A stretch of 64,000 bases of DNA from Hofstenia miamia (Eukaryota > Xenacoelomorpha > Acoela), in assembly GCA_004352715.1 (NCBI GenBank), contig SCFE01000020.1, positions 2,122,190 through 2,186,189 of the forward strand. Reading direction: 5' to 3'. A program made the translations under genes and the position numbers. Below, in pieces: positions 20,718 through 32,514 of the stretch. Under the pieces are notes generated by a model, which was given only the letters and a program-made list of their open reading frames with translations, ran no database searches and was not told the origin of the DNA. How positions within the stretch are numbered: the first letter of the stretch is position 1; every line of letters starts with the position of its first letter.

Positions 20718-21288
20718 TAACCTAAGAGCACACAAGGTAACTACAGCTGTCGCCCTCCCCACTGTGGAATAGCTATTAGGAGGCTGCTCCAGCATACCTT
20801 TAACTGGATGTGGGAACCACCATACAATTACCCCAGCTCTTAAACGTTTAGCTTTCCATTAGAATATAAAATAATCTGACTAGAGAAAAGTAAATCCAAC
20901 CTAAATTCGTTCATCAATAATTACATCATTTCAAGCATATTTACAGCACTTGGTAATAAACAACTAAATACTCGACTAGTACCTGTTAATCGCTTCTTGT
21001 TTACAGTTTTCCCTCGTTTAATATTTCTGCTAATGATTACACAATGTCATGATTACACAATGTCAGGGTTAATTTGACTATGCTGTTTGACCATCTATCA
21101 TTTTGTCAAATTCTGTAAAGCATAATTTAAATCTAATTGCACAAAACGTTTTACAAAATGGAATTTTCATGCGTCTACATTTTAATCATTATAATCATTA
21201 AAAATATTTTTATTCTCTGTTTTGTTCATCCCTTCTCTCATCTTGACCACACATGATAGTTGATGGATTATGTCACAATATATATATA

Positions 21289-22288
21289 NNNNNNNNNNNN
21301 NNNNNNNNNNNNNNNNNNNNNNNNNNNNNNNNNNNNNNNNNNNNNNNNNNNNNNNNNNNNNNNNNNNNNNNNNNNNNNNNNNNNNNNNNNNNNNNNNNNN
21401 NNNNNNNNNNNNNNNNNNNNNNNNNNNNNNNNNNNNNNNNNNNNNNNNNNNNNNNNNNNNNNNNNNNNNNNNNNNNNNNNNNNNNNNNNNNNNNNNNNNN
21501 NNNNNNNNNNNNNNNNNNNNNNNNNNNNNNNNNNNNNNNNNNNNNNNNNNNNNNNNNNNNNNNNNNNNNNNNNNNNNNNNNNNNNNNNNNNNNNNNNNNN
21601 NNNNNNNNNNNNNNNNNNNNNNNNNNNNNNNNNNNNNNNNNNNNNNNNNNNNNNNNNNNNNNNNNNNNNNNNNNNNNNNNNNNNNNNNNNNNNNNNNNNN
21701 NNNNNNNNNNNNNNNNNNNNNNNNNNNNNNNNNNNNNNNNNNNNNNNNNNNNNNNNNNNNNNNNNNNNNNNNNNNNNNNNNNNNNNNNNNNNNNNNNNNN
21801 NNNNNNNNNNNNNNNNNNNNNNNNNNNNNNNNNNNNNNNNNNNNNNNNNNNNNNNNNNNNNNNNNNNNNNNNNNNNNNNNNNNNNNNNNNNNNNNNNNNN
21901 NNNNNNNNNNNNNNNNNNNNNNNNNNNNNNNNNNNNNNNNNNNNNNNNNNNNNNNNNNNNNNNNNNNNNNNNNNNNNNNNNNNNNNNNNNNNNNNNNNNN
22001 NNNNNNNNNNNNNNNNNNNNNNNNNNNNNNNNNNNNNNNNNNNNNNNNNNNNNNNNNNNNNNNNNNNNNNNNNNNNNNNNNNNNNNNNNNNNNNNNNNNN
22101 NNNNNNNNNNNNNNNNNNNNNNNNNNNNNNNNNNNNNNNNNNNNNNNNNNNNNNNNNNNNNNNNNNNNNNNNNNNNNNNNNNNNNNNNNNNNNNNNNNNN
22201 NNNNNNNNNNNNNNNNNNNNNNNNNNNNNNNNNNNNNNNNNNNNNNNNNNNNNNNNNNNNNNNNNNNNNNNNNNNNNNNNNNNNNNNN
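21289..22288. other. Assembly gap of exactly 1000 N
   Basis: Preceded by a short TA tract abutting the LTR start. The right flank is unrelated AT-rich DNA. Confidence 0.99.
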
Positions 22289-22970
22289 TATTATTATAAA
22301 ATTAGAATATATACGTGTTTTGTGTTATTTTTAAAAATGTGGGGTTTACCATACCCACTTCAATATTCTAGTTTTGATTTTTGAAAATGTTTTTTAAAAC
22401 GGTATTTTTTATTGTCTTCTTTCTGACGGTGTTATTATACATTAAACTGTTGTAATCTCCTTTGTTTAAAACTTATGAATGCGTTATTGAAGAATGATTA
22501 AAAAAGTTTGCATGGTGAAATTGAATATTTTTACTTGTATATAAAATTTGTTTTACCTATTTACGAGTCATTGTATTTTTTAACATTAATTGTTATATTG
22601 AAATGCAATCTCTTTTTGTTTAACTAAAAATGTTTAATTTGTTCTACATCTATTATTTTCAAATAGTTTGTTTTCCCGAAAACGAATTAAACGTGGTTCA
22701 TGTAAGCAATCAAAATATGGAAAATTGATAGTGTACTGCATTGACAAAAACGAAAATGTGTGATAGCAAGGAATATTTACAAATTGTAATGTATGCAAAA
22801 CTTGAAATGTAACCTGTGATATTAACAAAATTAGTCATTACAAACAATAAACCGAAAAATTATATCAAAACAATGTAAATTTGGGCGTGAATCATTTAAA
22901 CAGGTCCGAATGTGCTAATTAAAAATGCATTAGTGAGCTGTCAAAAAAAATCAATTAGTGAGATCTTCAA
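22289..22970. other. AT-rich sequence without a gene
   Basis: No ORF above ~65 codons and no recognisable domain. Confidence 0.6.
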
Positions 22971-23110
22971 AGCACTTAGCGCCAAGTATCAATTAGATGA
23001 CTCAACGCCTCAACCACCCCTTAGATATTCACTGTCTGTCACGTGACATGTGACGTCATCAGCTCTCGTCCAATCAGAGGCGTTTGTTTGGCGCAGGGTT
23101 GCCGCGGCTA
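22971..23110. promoter_or_regulatory. GC-richer cluster of transcription-factor-like sites
   Basis: Within about 120 bp are an E-box palindrome TCACGTGA (23039-23046), a CRE palindrome TGACGTCA (23051-23058), a CCAAT box (23070-23074) and an E2F-like TTTGGCGC (23087-23094). A near-E2F GCGCCAAG (22979-22986) lies on the other strand. The composition is clearly richer in G+C and CpG than its surroundings. It looks like a small animal promoter. No gene start could be assigned on either side, and the inverted GCGCCAAG/TTTGGCGC pair could instead mark a small inserted repeat. Confidence 0.4.
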
Positions 23111-23167
23111 TAACTACTCTTAATAGTGATTTTTGTCCACATTTTCTATTATAGAAAGCACTAACTT

Positions 23168-23210
23168 TAATAAATAAATAAATAAATAATTAAATAAATA
23201 TATAAATAAT
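23168..23210. repeat. (TAAA)n-like microsatellite
   Basis: AATA/AAAT units with a few interruptions. Confidence 0.85.
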
Positions 23211-23522
23211 GTGAGCAAGTTTTACATTATCCGGGAATTAATTACATTTTATGTATTCATTAACAGTAAGAATTAAGAGATTCGAAATGATGTCTGCAGT
23301 AATTTTAAGAGACCATGAGGGAATGCTTGAGCCATCGCTTGATTTATAGGTTTTAACCTTATGGATTGATCTAATAACTTCATAACTGGTGGAGAAACAA
23401 AGAAAATTCGGATGTAAAAACTAGCGTCAAATGTTTTCATACTTAATTAGAGGGCCATTGTAATTTCTTAGGTTAATAAAAGTCTTGTAAAATTTCATTT
23501 CTAAATTGTCAGTACAATTTTT

Positions 23523-23732
23523 TTAATTCTGATCTCTTATCACATCAATTAAGTTTGATCTAGATCGCTTAGAATTTGTGATTTCAGGCATTAGCTTCCA
23601 TTTTGACTTTGAATTTGGAAGACCCGCAAATTCATTTTTGATGAATTTGTTGAATGCCCTACGATACTCAATATTCGAAGCATTTATAGCCATTTTATAT
23701 TCGGCAAAATTCATGCTGTTTCGAGAATTCAT
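23523..23732 (-). pseudogene. Possible LINE fragment (linker between endonuclease and RT)
   Basis: 69 codons with EYKMAINASNIEYRRAFNKF and NSKSKWKLMPEITNSK. This pattern is common between the endonuclease and RT of Jockey/CR1-like LINEs (Lys-rich helix, then K-x-W-K-x-I/M-x-E-I). Opposite in orientation to the LINE at 24510-25294. Weak call by pattern only. Confidence 0.3.
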
Positions 23733-24509
23733 AAAATGTTTATACGCTTTATTCTTATCAAAGATTTATTAGAAGCAGTATTACTTGTTTTGGATATTGT
23801 ACTGAATTTAGCAATTATTTTCTTTTCAGGGCAAAATCTGTTAAGATATAATCAAAATTTTCTAAAATTTTTCCCAACATTTCTCTCAAATTTGATGCAG
23901 AATATACAGGAAACCAATTGTCTGATGAGAAGAAGGATTTAAAATTATTAGTATTTTAAATACATTTTAATCCATTTCATGTTATTTTTGGGGCTGAATG
24001 AGACTTTTGAAATTTGATAGATGTAAAAGAGTGGTCACAGAATGGGTATTCAGAAGTGGTTTTTCTCATAGTATGCATTCTCAGCTAATACAATATTATC
24101 AATTAGTATGCTACTCGATGATGTGATTCTAGTAAGGAATGCCGCATTGACCAATATTAGACTAAATGTGTCCAAAACATCCATTTTACATTAACCATTA
24201 GCATTAAAATTTGGATTTAGAAAGTAAAAAGCGAAGTCTGATTTCTAAATCTTTTAGAATTATTGTAATATATCAATTTCCTCTCTTTGTTTACCTTAAT
24301 TTTAACAAATATTTTAACATAATTACATGATCATAAATGAAGAAATCTGTGACTATTCTAATGAAATTTTCATAGTTCGAAACATTGTAAATTATATAGT
24401 CAATCAATGTTGAAGTTGATAATATGAGTTGGTATTGTTTTATTGAATACTTCTAAACCGAAAATGTGAATACTATCATGCATTTTCGGAATATAATACT
24501 TGTTTAGAT

Positions 24510-25294
24510 TATTATGGAACTATTTATCAATACGCAGATTATACTTGTATATTACGAACAGCAAAAAATCCTTTTGAGGCAACTATAAGCATTTGACAAA
24601 AGATATTGAAAACTTCGTAATATATTTCAATCGCAATCAATTCTGACAAAACTCAATTTATCATCTTTTCATCTAAACAACAACAACCAAAGCTTACTGA
24701 AAATTTTAAAATTAATGTTTGTGATAACGAAATTAGTCAAAGTAAATGTGTAAACTATCTAGGTGTATTATTATACAATGACTTAAAATTCGATAATTTC
24801 TTCTCCCACAAATTAAGAAGATGGCATGTGGAATAAAATATTTGTACCATTTGCGCCATGTAGGAAAATCATCGCATGTAGAACTAATTCATTCATTTGT
24901 CTTAAATCAATTTAATTACTGTGTATTTCTTTTCCAAAATCTCGCATCGCAAAAACGTTCATCATTAGCAAAAATGTTTAACTGGGGATTTAGAACACTT
25001 AATTATATTGAAAAACATGAATCCATAACGCAATTAAGATCATCATATAACATTTTGGCCCCGAATTACTTTATTCAGTATCAATCTTTATGTATGATTC
25101 ACAAATTTATTCATGAATTAAGTTCATTAAGTTTTCTTAATAATTACATCAAAATCAATAAAAGAAATAAAACACTTTTTAGCATCAATAATCGTCAAGA
25201 TTCATTTTCAGTTAAATGTTTAATCTTATGGAATGATTTAAGTATTGATATAAAATGTGAGAAAAACTATAAACACTTCAAGAAAAAAATATAA
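24510..25294 (+). pseudogene. LINE reverse transcriptase, C-terminal part
   Basis: Near 24530 the RT motif C remnant reads YQYADYTCIL, followed by NSDKTQFIIFSS and VNYLGVLLYNDLKF (thumb start). An open 157-codon stretch then covers the typical C-terminal region: LIHSFVLNQFNYCVFLFQ, then SLCMIHKFIHELSS, ending in the W-N-x-L motif LILWNDLSIDIK. Belongs to the Jockey/I/CR1-like group by overall pattern; clade not resolved. Fingers and endonuclease are absent and stops lie in the palm, so it is dead. Confidence 0.75.
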
Positions 25295-25489
25295 CAATTT
25301 CTATTAAGTAGGCAAACATTATTGGGCATAGATAATAAACTCAACGCAAGGTCAAATTACTTTTAAAACTGCCCTTTAATTAATATTACATATTTAAAAA
25401 GTTTTGTAAATATTTTTGTCATGTATTAGTTTAGTTTTTATATACATTTAAGCAGTAAATTTGCTTTGACTCTTATGGTTATAGTCTAC

Positions 25490-25930
25490 CATAAGATTTT
25501 CGGGCCTATTTTCAATTATTGCTTGTGAAAATTCAGAGGATAACATAGCAGAAAACTCACTACAGTTCGTTCGATTATTATGATATCTTAAATTAATTAA
25601 ATGTTTTACATTCGATAGTTTAATTTCACATCATAAGCTTTCAAATTGGGCATTTTGAACTTTTAGATCTTGACGTATTTGTGGAAGAAAATGCATAGGT
25701 AGCATAAAAAATATGCCACCACCTCTAATTTTTGTAGAATTTCTAAGATTTCTATCCTTCCGAAATATTTTAAGCCAATTTCTCTTAAAAATGCTATCAT
25801 TATAATTATCTTTTAATCAGGTTTCTGTTATTCCGCAAATTTTGTTGCTAATCCATATTAAGAATCAATTCTTCATAATTAGTTATTTTATTTGTAAAGC
25901 TTTGTAAATTGGTTTTCATGTTTCTTCCTA
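25490..25930 (-). pseudogene. LINE AP-type endonuclease fragment
   Basis: Minus-strand frames read RNWLKIFRKDRNLRNSTKIR, then GGGIFFMLPMHFLPQIRQDL, then FESLWCEIKL-like sequence with one stop, then NLRYHNNRTN. This order, with R-G-G-G and F-E-S-L, is that of the endonuclease of APE-type LINEs, which nicks the target DNA. Interrupted by stops; no RT follows in the same orientation. Confidence 0.6.
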
Positions 25931-26118
25931 TATTCACTAAATTCAAGGAAATTAAAAATTTTTTCTTTAATCATATTCAGTTTTTTTCAGAGGTGCATAT
26001 GGGAATGGAAATTTCCATTCCATTGCATTTTCAGATTACGGAAATGGAAATAGAAATCATTTAATGGAATGGAAATTCAATGGGAATTAATGGAAATTCA
26101 ATTTCAAAAAATGACATT

Positions 26119-26153
<35 letters not shown>

Positions 26154-26199
26154 TAGATCTTGTAAATTCATTAATGTGAAAAAATAACTGCTAATTTTT

Positions 26200-26390
26200 A
26201 AGTTAGTTAAAAAAATATCCGATTTCTTGCCAAAAAATTGGATAACAATGTTCTATAAATCTCTGGTTGTATCAAATTATACATATTTTGGTTACTAATT
26301 AACAAACCTATTTGACAATTCTAAAAAAGAGTTAAGGAAGATTTTCAAATGAATGAACAGATTATCAATAGTAATAATAATGCAATTAAA
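26200..26390 (+). pseudogene. LINE RT C-terminal fragment
   Basis: Reads KKWITMFYKSLVVSNYTYFG, then LTNLFDNSKKELRKIFK, the motif around the connecting helices after the RT thumb. Very short, with stops on both sides. Confidence 0.45.
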
Positions 26391-26545
26391 AGACGAATGC
26401 CCTCCTTAAAATACAATAATAGATGTGGCTCAATGTCAAAAGTTAAAAGTAAAATTCAATGGAAATTTATGGAAATGCAGTTTCAAAAACGGACATTTAC
26501 AAAATATATATATATATATATAATTATAAAAAAAAAATATATATA

Positions 26546-27657
26546 TATATATAAGTTGGAATTGGGTTGGGCCAAAGGTTAGGTCTGGCCAGGTTTGGGC
26601 TGGGCTTGGGCCGGCTTTCCGACACAGCAATTTGGACTGGGCTTGGGACTAATGTTTTAATTTTTATTTGAAATACAAGAAAATATTCCCTTAAAACTTA
26701 AACTTTACAAATGACAAAAAACATTCTTTCTAAATTTAATCAGCCCTGCATTGTTGGCTGGTGCAATACCTCTAACATCTAAATTTTTTCTACTACAAGC
26801 AAGGAGTGTTGCTGTAAGGCGGTAGGAAGAACCTATGAAACTTGACATATATGATTATTTCAAAAAATAGTATTATTATTATTATAATAACTTTAAATAC
26901 CAATATTTTTCACTTTCTCGTATTGAGGCCCCCTTGAGTATGCTTNTATATAATTAAATTCATTCTTGATCTATGGATGCAAAAAATATAAATAGTTTCA
27001 GTTGAAAATTTCAAATTAGTGAATGTTTCCAGAGCTTACTGATTGTATATAATTTTATATTTGTTGAAATCAAAATTTTTATTATTTACCAGTACTTAGA
27101 GATCATAAATTAAATCACAAATTGGTGCAAATTAGTTTGTTGGTCGAAATATTAAAATATATCTTAACTTTATTGTATACCATATGTGCAAATACACTGT
27201 AAAATTTAAGTCTCCTCACAATTATATGATTTTCATTTTTAAAAAAGCTAGAACATNTATATATAAGTTGGAATTGGGTTGGGCCAAAGGTTAGGTCTGG
27301 CCAGGTTTGGGCTGGGCTTGGGCCGGCTTTCCGACACAGCAATTTGGACTGGGCTTGGGACTAATGTTTTAATTTTTATTTGAAATACAAGAAAATATTC
27401 CCTTAAAACTTAAACTTTACAAATGACAAAAAACATTCTTTCTAAATTTAATCAGCCCTGCATTGTTGGCTGGTGCAATACCTCTAACATCTAAATTTTT
27501 TCTACTACAAGCAAGGAGTGTTGCTGTAAGGCGGTAGGAAGAACCTATGAAACTTGACATATATGATTATTTCAAAAAATAGTATTATTATTATTATAAT
27601 AACTTTAAATACCAATATTTTTCACTTTCTCGTATTGAGGCCCCCTTGAGTATGCTT
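26546..27657. repeat. Two ~400-bp identical blocks joined by single Ns (likely assembly artefact)
   Basis: 26546-26945 and 27258-27657 are essentially identical, from the TATATAAGTTGG start to the TTGAGTATGCTT end. Between them is a 310-bp segment bounded by lone Ns at 26946 and 27257, both within TATA-rich sequence. This looks like an alternative haplotype or contig inserted in place. Confidence 0.75.
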
Positions 27658-28538
27658 AGCGCTTTGTTGCAAGCATACATTTAAAGAGTAATAAACAAAA
27701 ATACAACATATCTATTTTTAATACCCTTTAAGGAATATATTACATGGATATGCCGGAAAGTTTTTTCCATAAAACATTACATAAATTGCTGTAGCAAGAG
27801 AAACATTATAAATGAAATTTAGGTAAAATCTTGTAAAATTTTGATGAAACTCTAGCAGTTTTGTGGAACATGTAAAAATTATAAAAATTAATATAATCAC
27901 AAATTTCATTTTCACATAGAATGAATTTTTAAGGGATGTTTGGATAAAAGAGTAGCAGAATATAAATGCTCTTGTTGTCATTCCCTAAGGTTTGCTTCCA
28001 TGCAAACGGCTAATTGCAATAAATCGATTTCAGTGCAAAATTGGTCGTTAAGTTTTGCCATTCCCAGTTAATAAAATATCTAGAGATTAAAAATATTTAT
28101 AATTCGTTGTCAGTTAACATTACAGTGCTATCAATGGCAAAATTTTTATATGTTTTCCAAAAAGTCTAAGCAAACGATTAAAATATAAGCAGTTTCAGGG
28201 GCATATCCAGGATTTTCTGACGGGGGAATCATTGTTATTCCCTAATGCGGATGAAGCCTCGTGAAAAATTTGAAAATATTGAGAAAATAGTCACTAAAAA
28301 ATGCATTTCACGATCCTAGATTTTAAATTTTTCAATTTTTTACGAAAAATTTTTTGATTTATCCAGTCAAAATTAAATTTGGAAACCTGACGGAGGGGAC
28401 ATTCCACCATGTCCCCCTCCCTGGGTAATGGTTTTTAGCCTCTATGAGGCAAAAGACACGATCAGAGTCCTAAAATAAATAAAATTTGGGCCAAGCTTGG
28501 GCCTAAATAACCGACCCAATTACAACTTTGATATATAA
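26548..28538. mobile_element. Inner TIR element with AAGTTGGAATTGGGTTGG-type ends
   Basis: The left AAGTTGGAATTGGGTTGG (26553 onward) is mirrored at the right by AAGTTGTAATTGGGTCGG (reverse complement near 28512-28531). TTGGGC(TT)-rich sequence lies inside each end, and both ends abut TATA tracts. Nested in the CATATGG element. No coding potential. Confidence 0.5.
28197..28431 (-). repeat. ~240-bp MITE-like repeat, copy 1
   Basis: Inverted copy of 52061-52303. Shared blocks include GGATTTTCTGACGGGG, AAATGCATTTCACGATCCTA and GACATTCCACCATGTCCCCC. The interior is AT-rich with C/G-rich ends. Non-coding. Confidence 0.75.
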
Positions 28539-28843
28539 ATATATATATCCGATTTCAAATTTTGAATATATCAACCTCAATTAAACTGCGATTTTAAACT
28601 TCAAATATCTCTAAATTTGTGCTACACAAAAGCGTCGGCAAGAGGCAAGAGTACAAATACAAAGTAAAAAAATTTCGAAGCAAGACAAACAATAAAGACA
28701 AGCAATCAAATTTCCCAACAACACATGGGATAGCTCTAGAGAGGGTTTCTATACACGAATAATTTGAATTTGAAATTTTTTTAAAATATTTTTGGAATTG
28801 GAATGGCAAATGGAAGAAAATCGCGTTTCCATATGCAGGCCTG

Positions 28844-29639
28844 TTTTTTTATATTGGGCATTTTTTACTAAATGCATTATGACTGGAAGATTCGATCTGA
28901 CATAGTTTATACAGTTGTTTATTCCTTGAATTTTTGATGGTATATTCTTTATAACTGATTTTCTGAACAGAACATGCATGATAATTGGTCACTGCTACAT
29001 GATTTCGATGAGTGCACAAAATTTGCCACATTTACAATACATCTTGACAATGATGATCGCTAATATTCAGAATATTGAGTCGCAATTTAAGTTTTGTAAT
29101 AAACGTATTGTAGGTGTAACCTTTATAAAAACTTCTTAGTAATTGCTAAAACTATTTGCTTTAGAAGAAAAATTGATGTCATTTCATCAACATTTTTTAA
29201 TAATTCTTTTTTAAGCAATAAATTATTCATAAATGCACCAAGATCCGACAATTCTTCAAATATTGGAATGTCTGAATGATTAAACGTTTCTAAAATTTTA
29301 GTTAATGTTTTACTGTTGATATTCTAAATTTTCCTAGTGCCACTTCTTGGTTTCTTGACTTGATTTACAAAACAAATCAACTTCTATTAATTTTCAGTTT
29401 ATCAATAATGAGGGCATTCTCTCCCAAGTTCTTGATCTATTTATGACATTAGAAACAAATTTTTATGCTCCCTTTTTATGTAAAGAACCGTCCTTATTGT
29501 CAAGAGATTTATATAAAACCACTATTTTATATTTAAAGCATATCTATAAACTACAAATACATAAGACAGAGTTGCATTATAAATCAAATGAAATATTGTG
29601 AAAAAATTCAGGGAATAATTATATTCTGAGAACACTCTT
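28844..29639. other. AT-rich sequence without a supported gene
   Basis: Short minus-strand ORFs around 28594-29031 overlap in different frames and show no clear domain. Possibly very old LINE remnants. Confidence 0.5.
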
Positions 29640-30260
29640 TACGGGTATTGTCTTGTTCAAGAAAGTGTTGTTTTAATAAGTCCTTTGGGTTGAATGGTAT
29701 TTCTAAATTCTAGAGGCATCTTATTAAATAATTTAGATGAATTTTAAAAAATTTTTGTTGTCGACTATTAAATTTTAGTTTACTATTAATGCGCTTGGAA
29801 TAGTTTTGGTTTTCCAAAGAATATGCTAATGAAATATATGCATGCCAAATACACTATATATTTTGTTGGTTATTCACTTTAAATTCTTTGTAGTATTTAG
29901 TTATGTGGGTGTATCTAGGTACATCAACAACTTTTCGATGGCCCAGTTACTCATTTTATCAATTTTGCTCCATAAAGTAGAGTACTGGCCAATTGCAATC
30001 AAAGAGCCATAGCTTGTAATACCATAAATGCTTAGGTAGGCAACCTTTTAACAATGAAAGTATTCAGTTGAAACTAGCAAGTCTTCGAACCTTATTTTTC
30101 AGAAACTGAAAAATCTAAATTTTGATCAAAATTTACACCGTAGCATATAGCTGTTTTAAAATTCATTATTGAAGCATTGTAAACTTTTAGAGCATGTTTT
30201 TTAGATAAGTCTGCTCTTCTTGAAGAATGCTACTACGACATTTTACGATTTATTAAATCA
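29640..30260 (-). pseudogene. LINE RT C-terminal fragment
   Basis: Minus-strand reading gives, in order, NFKTAICYGVNFDQNLDFS (start of the post-palm region), then LSIYGITSYGSLIAIGQYST, then NSSKLFNKMPLEFRNTIQ near the end. These are the order and motifs of the C-terminal third of a CR1/Jockey-like RT protein. Stops and frameshifts throughout. Confidence 0.6.
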
Positions 30261-30540
30261 TCTACAAACTGCATACATCAATCAATAATGATACAAAGAA
30301 CAGTTATATTCAAGGCAAGGAACATTGAAGACTGTTTTGGAACACTTTTTTCATTTAGAAAATGAGTCTTAATATCGTTTTTTATTAGTTTTGGAATTTC
30401 TTATTTCAATGGGGAGTTCATTTATAACATCACAAGTAGCATTAAAAATGATTGTTTTCCAAAACTATTTTTTATACTTTGCAATTTAATGAAAATCTTG
30501 ATTCTATCATTGTATGGCAACCGTTGAAATAATTCACTCT

Positions 30541-31190
30541 TAGAAAAGCCAACATTTTGTTGAATAATGTAGCTGGGACACATATATGGAAGAAGCTAAT
30601 TCTTTTAAATATTCAGGCATCATTTTTGATTCTCAACTTAATTTCACAAAACAAATAACTAATATTAAGAAAATGGGTATTTCAAATAAGGCTCAGCAAT
30701 ATTGCACAACAGCTTCCAACCACAGAAAAAATTCACACATTAACACAGTCACTTTCTTTAAGGAAACATACTGTATAAAGACATAAATTTACAACTTTTT
30801 GGTTAATTCAATGTGCAAATAAAATTGGCTAAAAAATAGCGGTTAATCATATATATAACAGAAATACAGAAATCAAGAAATTAACAAAAACTTTTCTGAA
30901 TCTACACTACATTATTTATAAAAAACATTAACTACTTTCTCTAAAATATTTAATAATATTGCTCCATACCACAAATCCAACTTTCCATCCTCTAAAATAT
31001 TGCTTAGACATAATCATAGAACCCTAAAAATTATGCCCCTTACCTATAACAAAATAATGAAAAATTTATTTCTCAACACATCAATAAATAGATGGAATAA
31101 TCTACCTAAATCTATAGACAAATAAATTAAGAGTATTTAAGAACGGAATAAAAAATACTTCTGTAGTTATTCAAAGGAAAGGCTTTAATA
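30541..31190 (+). pseudogene. LINE RT C-terminal fragment, opposite orientation
   Basis: EEANSFKYSGIIFDSQLNFT (30586 onward) is the thumb-start motif. Further on, NIAPYHKSNFPSSKILLRHN and LNTSINRWNNLPKSIDK end the protein in the classic W-N-x-L-P tail. The middle is frameshifted. Transcriptionally divergent from the fragment at 29640-30260. Confidence 0.6.
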
Positions 31191-31359
31191 AAATGGCGGG
31201 GTTTTAAATTTTACAATAGTGATTATTCAATAGACCGCATCTAATCTCATCAAAATTCGCCATAGCCCCAGCTAGTAATTGTAATTATTTTTGTAGTTTT
31301 TATTCTTTATTTGTATTGTGTTTTCCGCTATCATGGACTCTAGAGTGCCTCTAAGGCAT

Positions 31360-31970
31360 GACTTAGCCTGTTATTGCAGCTTGGTTAATATGGTGACATG
31401 CAAATATACACGTGTCATCTGCATATTGTATTATGAGGCATTTATTAACGGGATCTTTAATGTCATCCACGAATCTCGCGATTTGTTGGCATGTAATTCG
31501 AATACTGATTATCAATTTTTACACATTGCTATTTGTCAGACAAACTACTGATCATTGTACGTGATTCTTTGCTAAATCCATATTTTATCAGTTTTTCGAG
31601 AATTATTGAATGGGACATACTATCAAAAGCGTTTGCTAGGTCTAATAATGCAATAGCGAGAGCTTCATTAATATTCATAGCAGCTTTCCATTTTTCTATT
31701 GCATATAAATGGGCATCTGTACTTGAGCGGCCTTTTCTGAAACCAAATTGGTGATCGTTCAATAAGTTGTTTTCATTCACATTCGCATATTTGAGTATAC
31801 AGATTCCTTTCCAAGATCTTTGACAGAACATGTGTTACGGAAATCGGTCGATAATTTCTACAGAGACCTGTGTCGTTATTTTTATACACGAAGGTAACTA
31901 CAGCGTATTTTAGCAGTTGAGGGAAATAAGAATGCCTGATACAATAATTCAATATGCACGTCAAATGAGT
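31360..31970 (-). pseudogene. LINE reverse transcriptase fingers and palm
   Basis: Reads in order: FVYKNNDTGLCRNYRPISVT (fingers), NNLLNDHQFGFRKGRSSTDA, motif A ALLDLANAFDSMSHSIILEK, then after a deletion of the P-Q-G region LIIQYADDTCIFACHHINQ (motif C, about 31415). Jockey-like by pattern. One frameshift near 31800, the missing motif B and a stop after YADD make it inactive. Confidence 0.7.
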
Positions 31971-32514
31971 TACTGATGCGTGAATGCAAACTTATAAAGT
32001 TTGTTACGTTACTAGGCCCTTTTGATTTTCTGTCGTTTATAAGATTAATATTCTTCAGAACTCCAGCTTCGATAATAAACTTAAAATGAAGTTTATTTTT
32101 TATGATTTATGTTGTCCTTATACGGAACTGTTTGACCTAAGTACCTGCCTAAATTTATGAATTCTTCATTGAATGTATTTGCGTTAAGATCTTGTCTCTG
32201 ATACCTTCCCTATGCTGCTCTTCTTAGTTCTCTTTTTGTAATCTGGTTTTGGTGTTAGAATTTTTCTTCGTTTTCTTTAAAACTAATAGTAAATTTTCAT
32301 ATTTTCGACTGCTTTACATTCAAATGAAACAGTCAAAGATAATGATTAAATCACATGTAACATGGATTATATCGATTAATTGATAAATATCCTTTAATTG
32401 ATGATATAATGAAACTGGCAAGCGTTTGGAAAAAATTAAACATTTTTGTATGTTAGATTACTAATCCATCATTAACATTTTTCTCAAATCTTTCATGTTC
32501 ATTTATATCTGTCG
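31971..32514. other. AT-rich sequence without a gene
   Basis: No ORF or repeat seen. Confidence 0.5.

Larger units (their letters stand above)
16564..21277 (-). mobile_element. 5' half of a Ty3/Gypsy LTR retrotransposon
   Basis: Minus-strand order: LTR (21277-19619), primer binding site (19618-19603), leader, gag (19358-17448), protease in the -1 frame (17451-16888), start of pol (to 16564), then gap. Gag-pro-pol order, CCHC knuckle and DTGA protease identify it as Ty3/Gypsy. It is damaged by frameshifts near 19250 and 16770, stops at 19163-19165, ~17858 and 16888-16890, and a 301-bp duplicated block joined by a single N. Beyond the LTR, a TA tract and another 1000-N gap prevent checking for a target-site duplication. 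Confidence 0.85.
19619..21277 (-). repeat. 5' LTR of the Gypsy element (two internal gaps)
   Basis: Runs from TGTGACATAATCC (21277) to GATTCTACA (19619) on the minus strand, so it has TG...CA ends. The start matches the sequence directly after the polypurine tract at 60554-60563. The end abuts the primer binding site. The apparent ~1.66 kb includes 136 and 130 N. Both internal gaps are flanked by the same sequence on each side, so the real LTR is probably nearer the 1.27 kb of the solo LTR at 34450-35717. Promoter and polyadenylation elements were not resolved. Confidence 0.8.
25988..28843. mobile_element. Non-autonomous hAT-like element with CAG...CATATGG ends (contains nested elements)
   Basis: Left end CAGAGGTGCATATGG, right end (reverse complement) CAGGCCTGCATATGG. 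Seven T residues flank both ends (25981-25987 and 28844-28850), compatible with a hAT-type target duplication but low in complexity. GGAATGGAAAT-type repeats lie subterminally (25995-26110 and 28790-28825). No transposase. The interior carries a LINE fragment, an inner TIR element, a MITE and an assembly duplication, so the true length is smaller. Confidence 0.5.

Noticed and set aside
28749-29031. Penelope/GIY-YIG endonuclease remnant
   Set aside because: Overlapping short frames with several Cys, but no convincing GIY or YIG motif.
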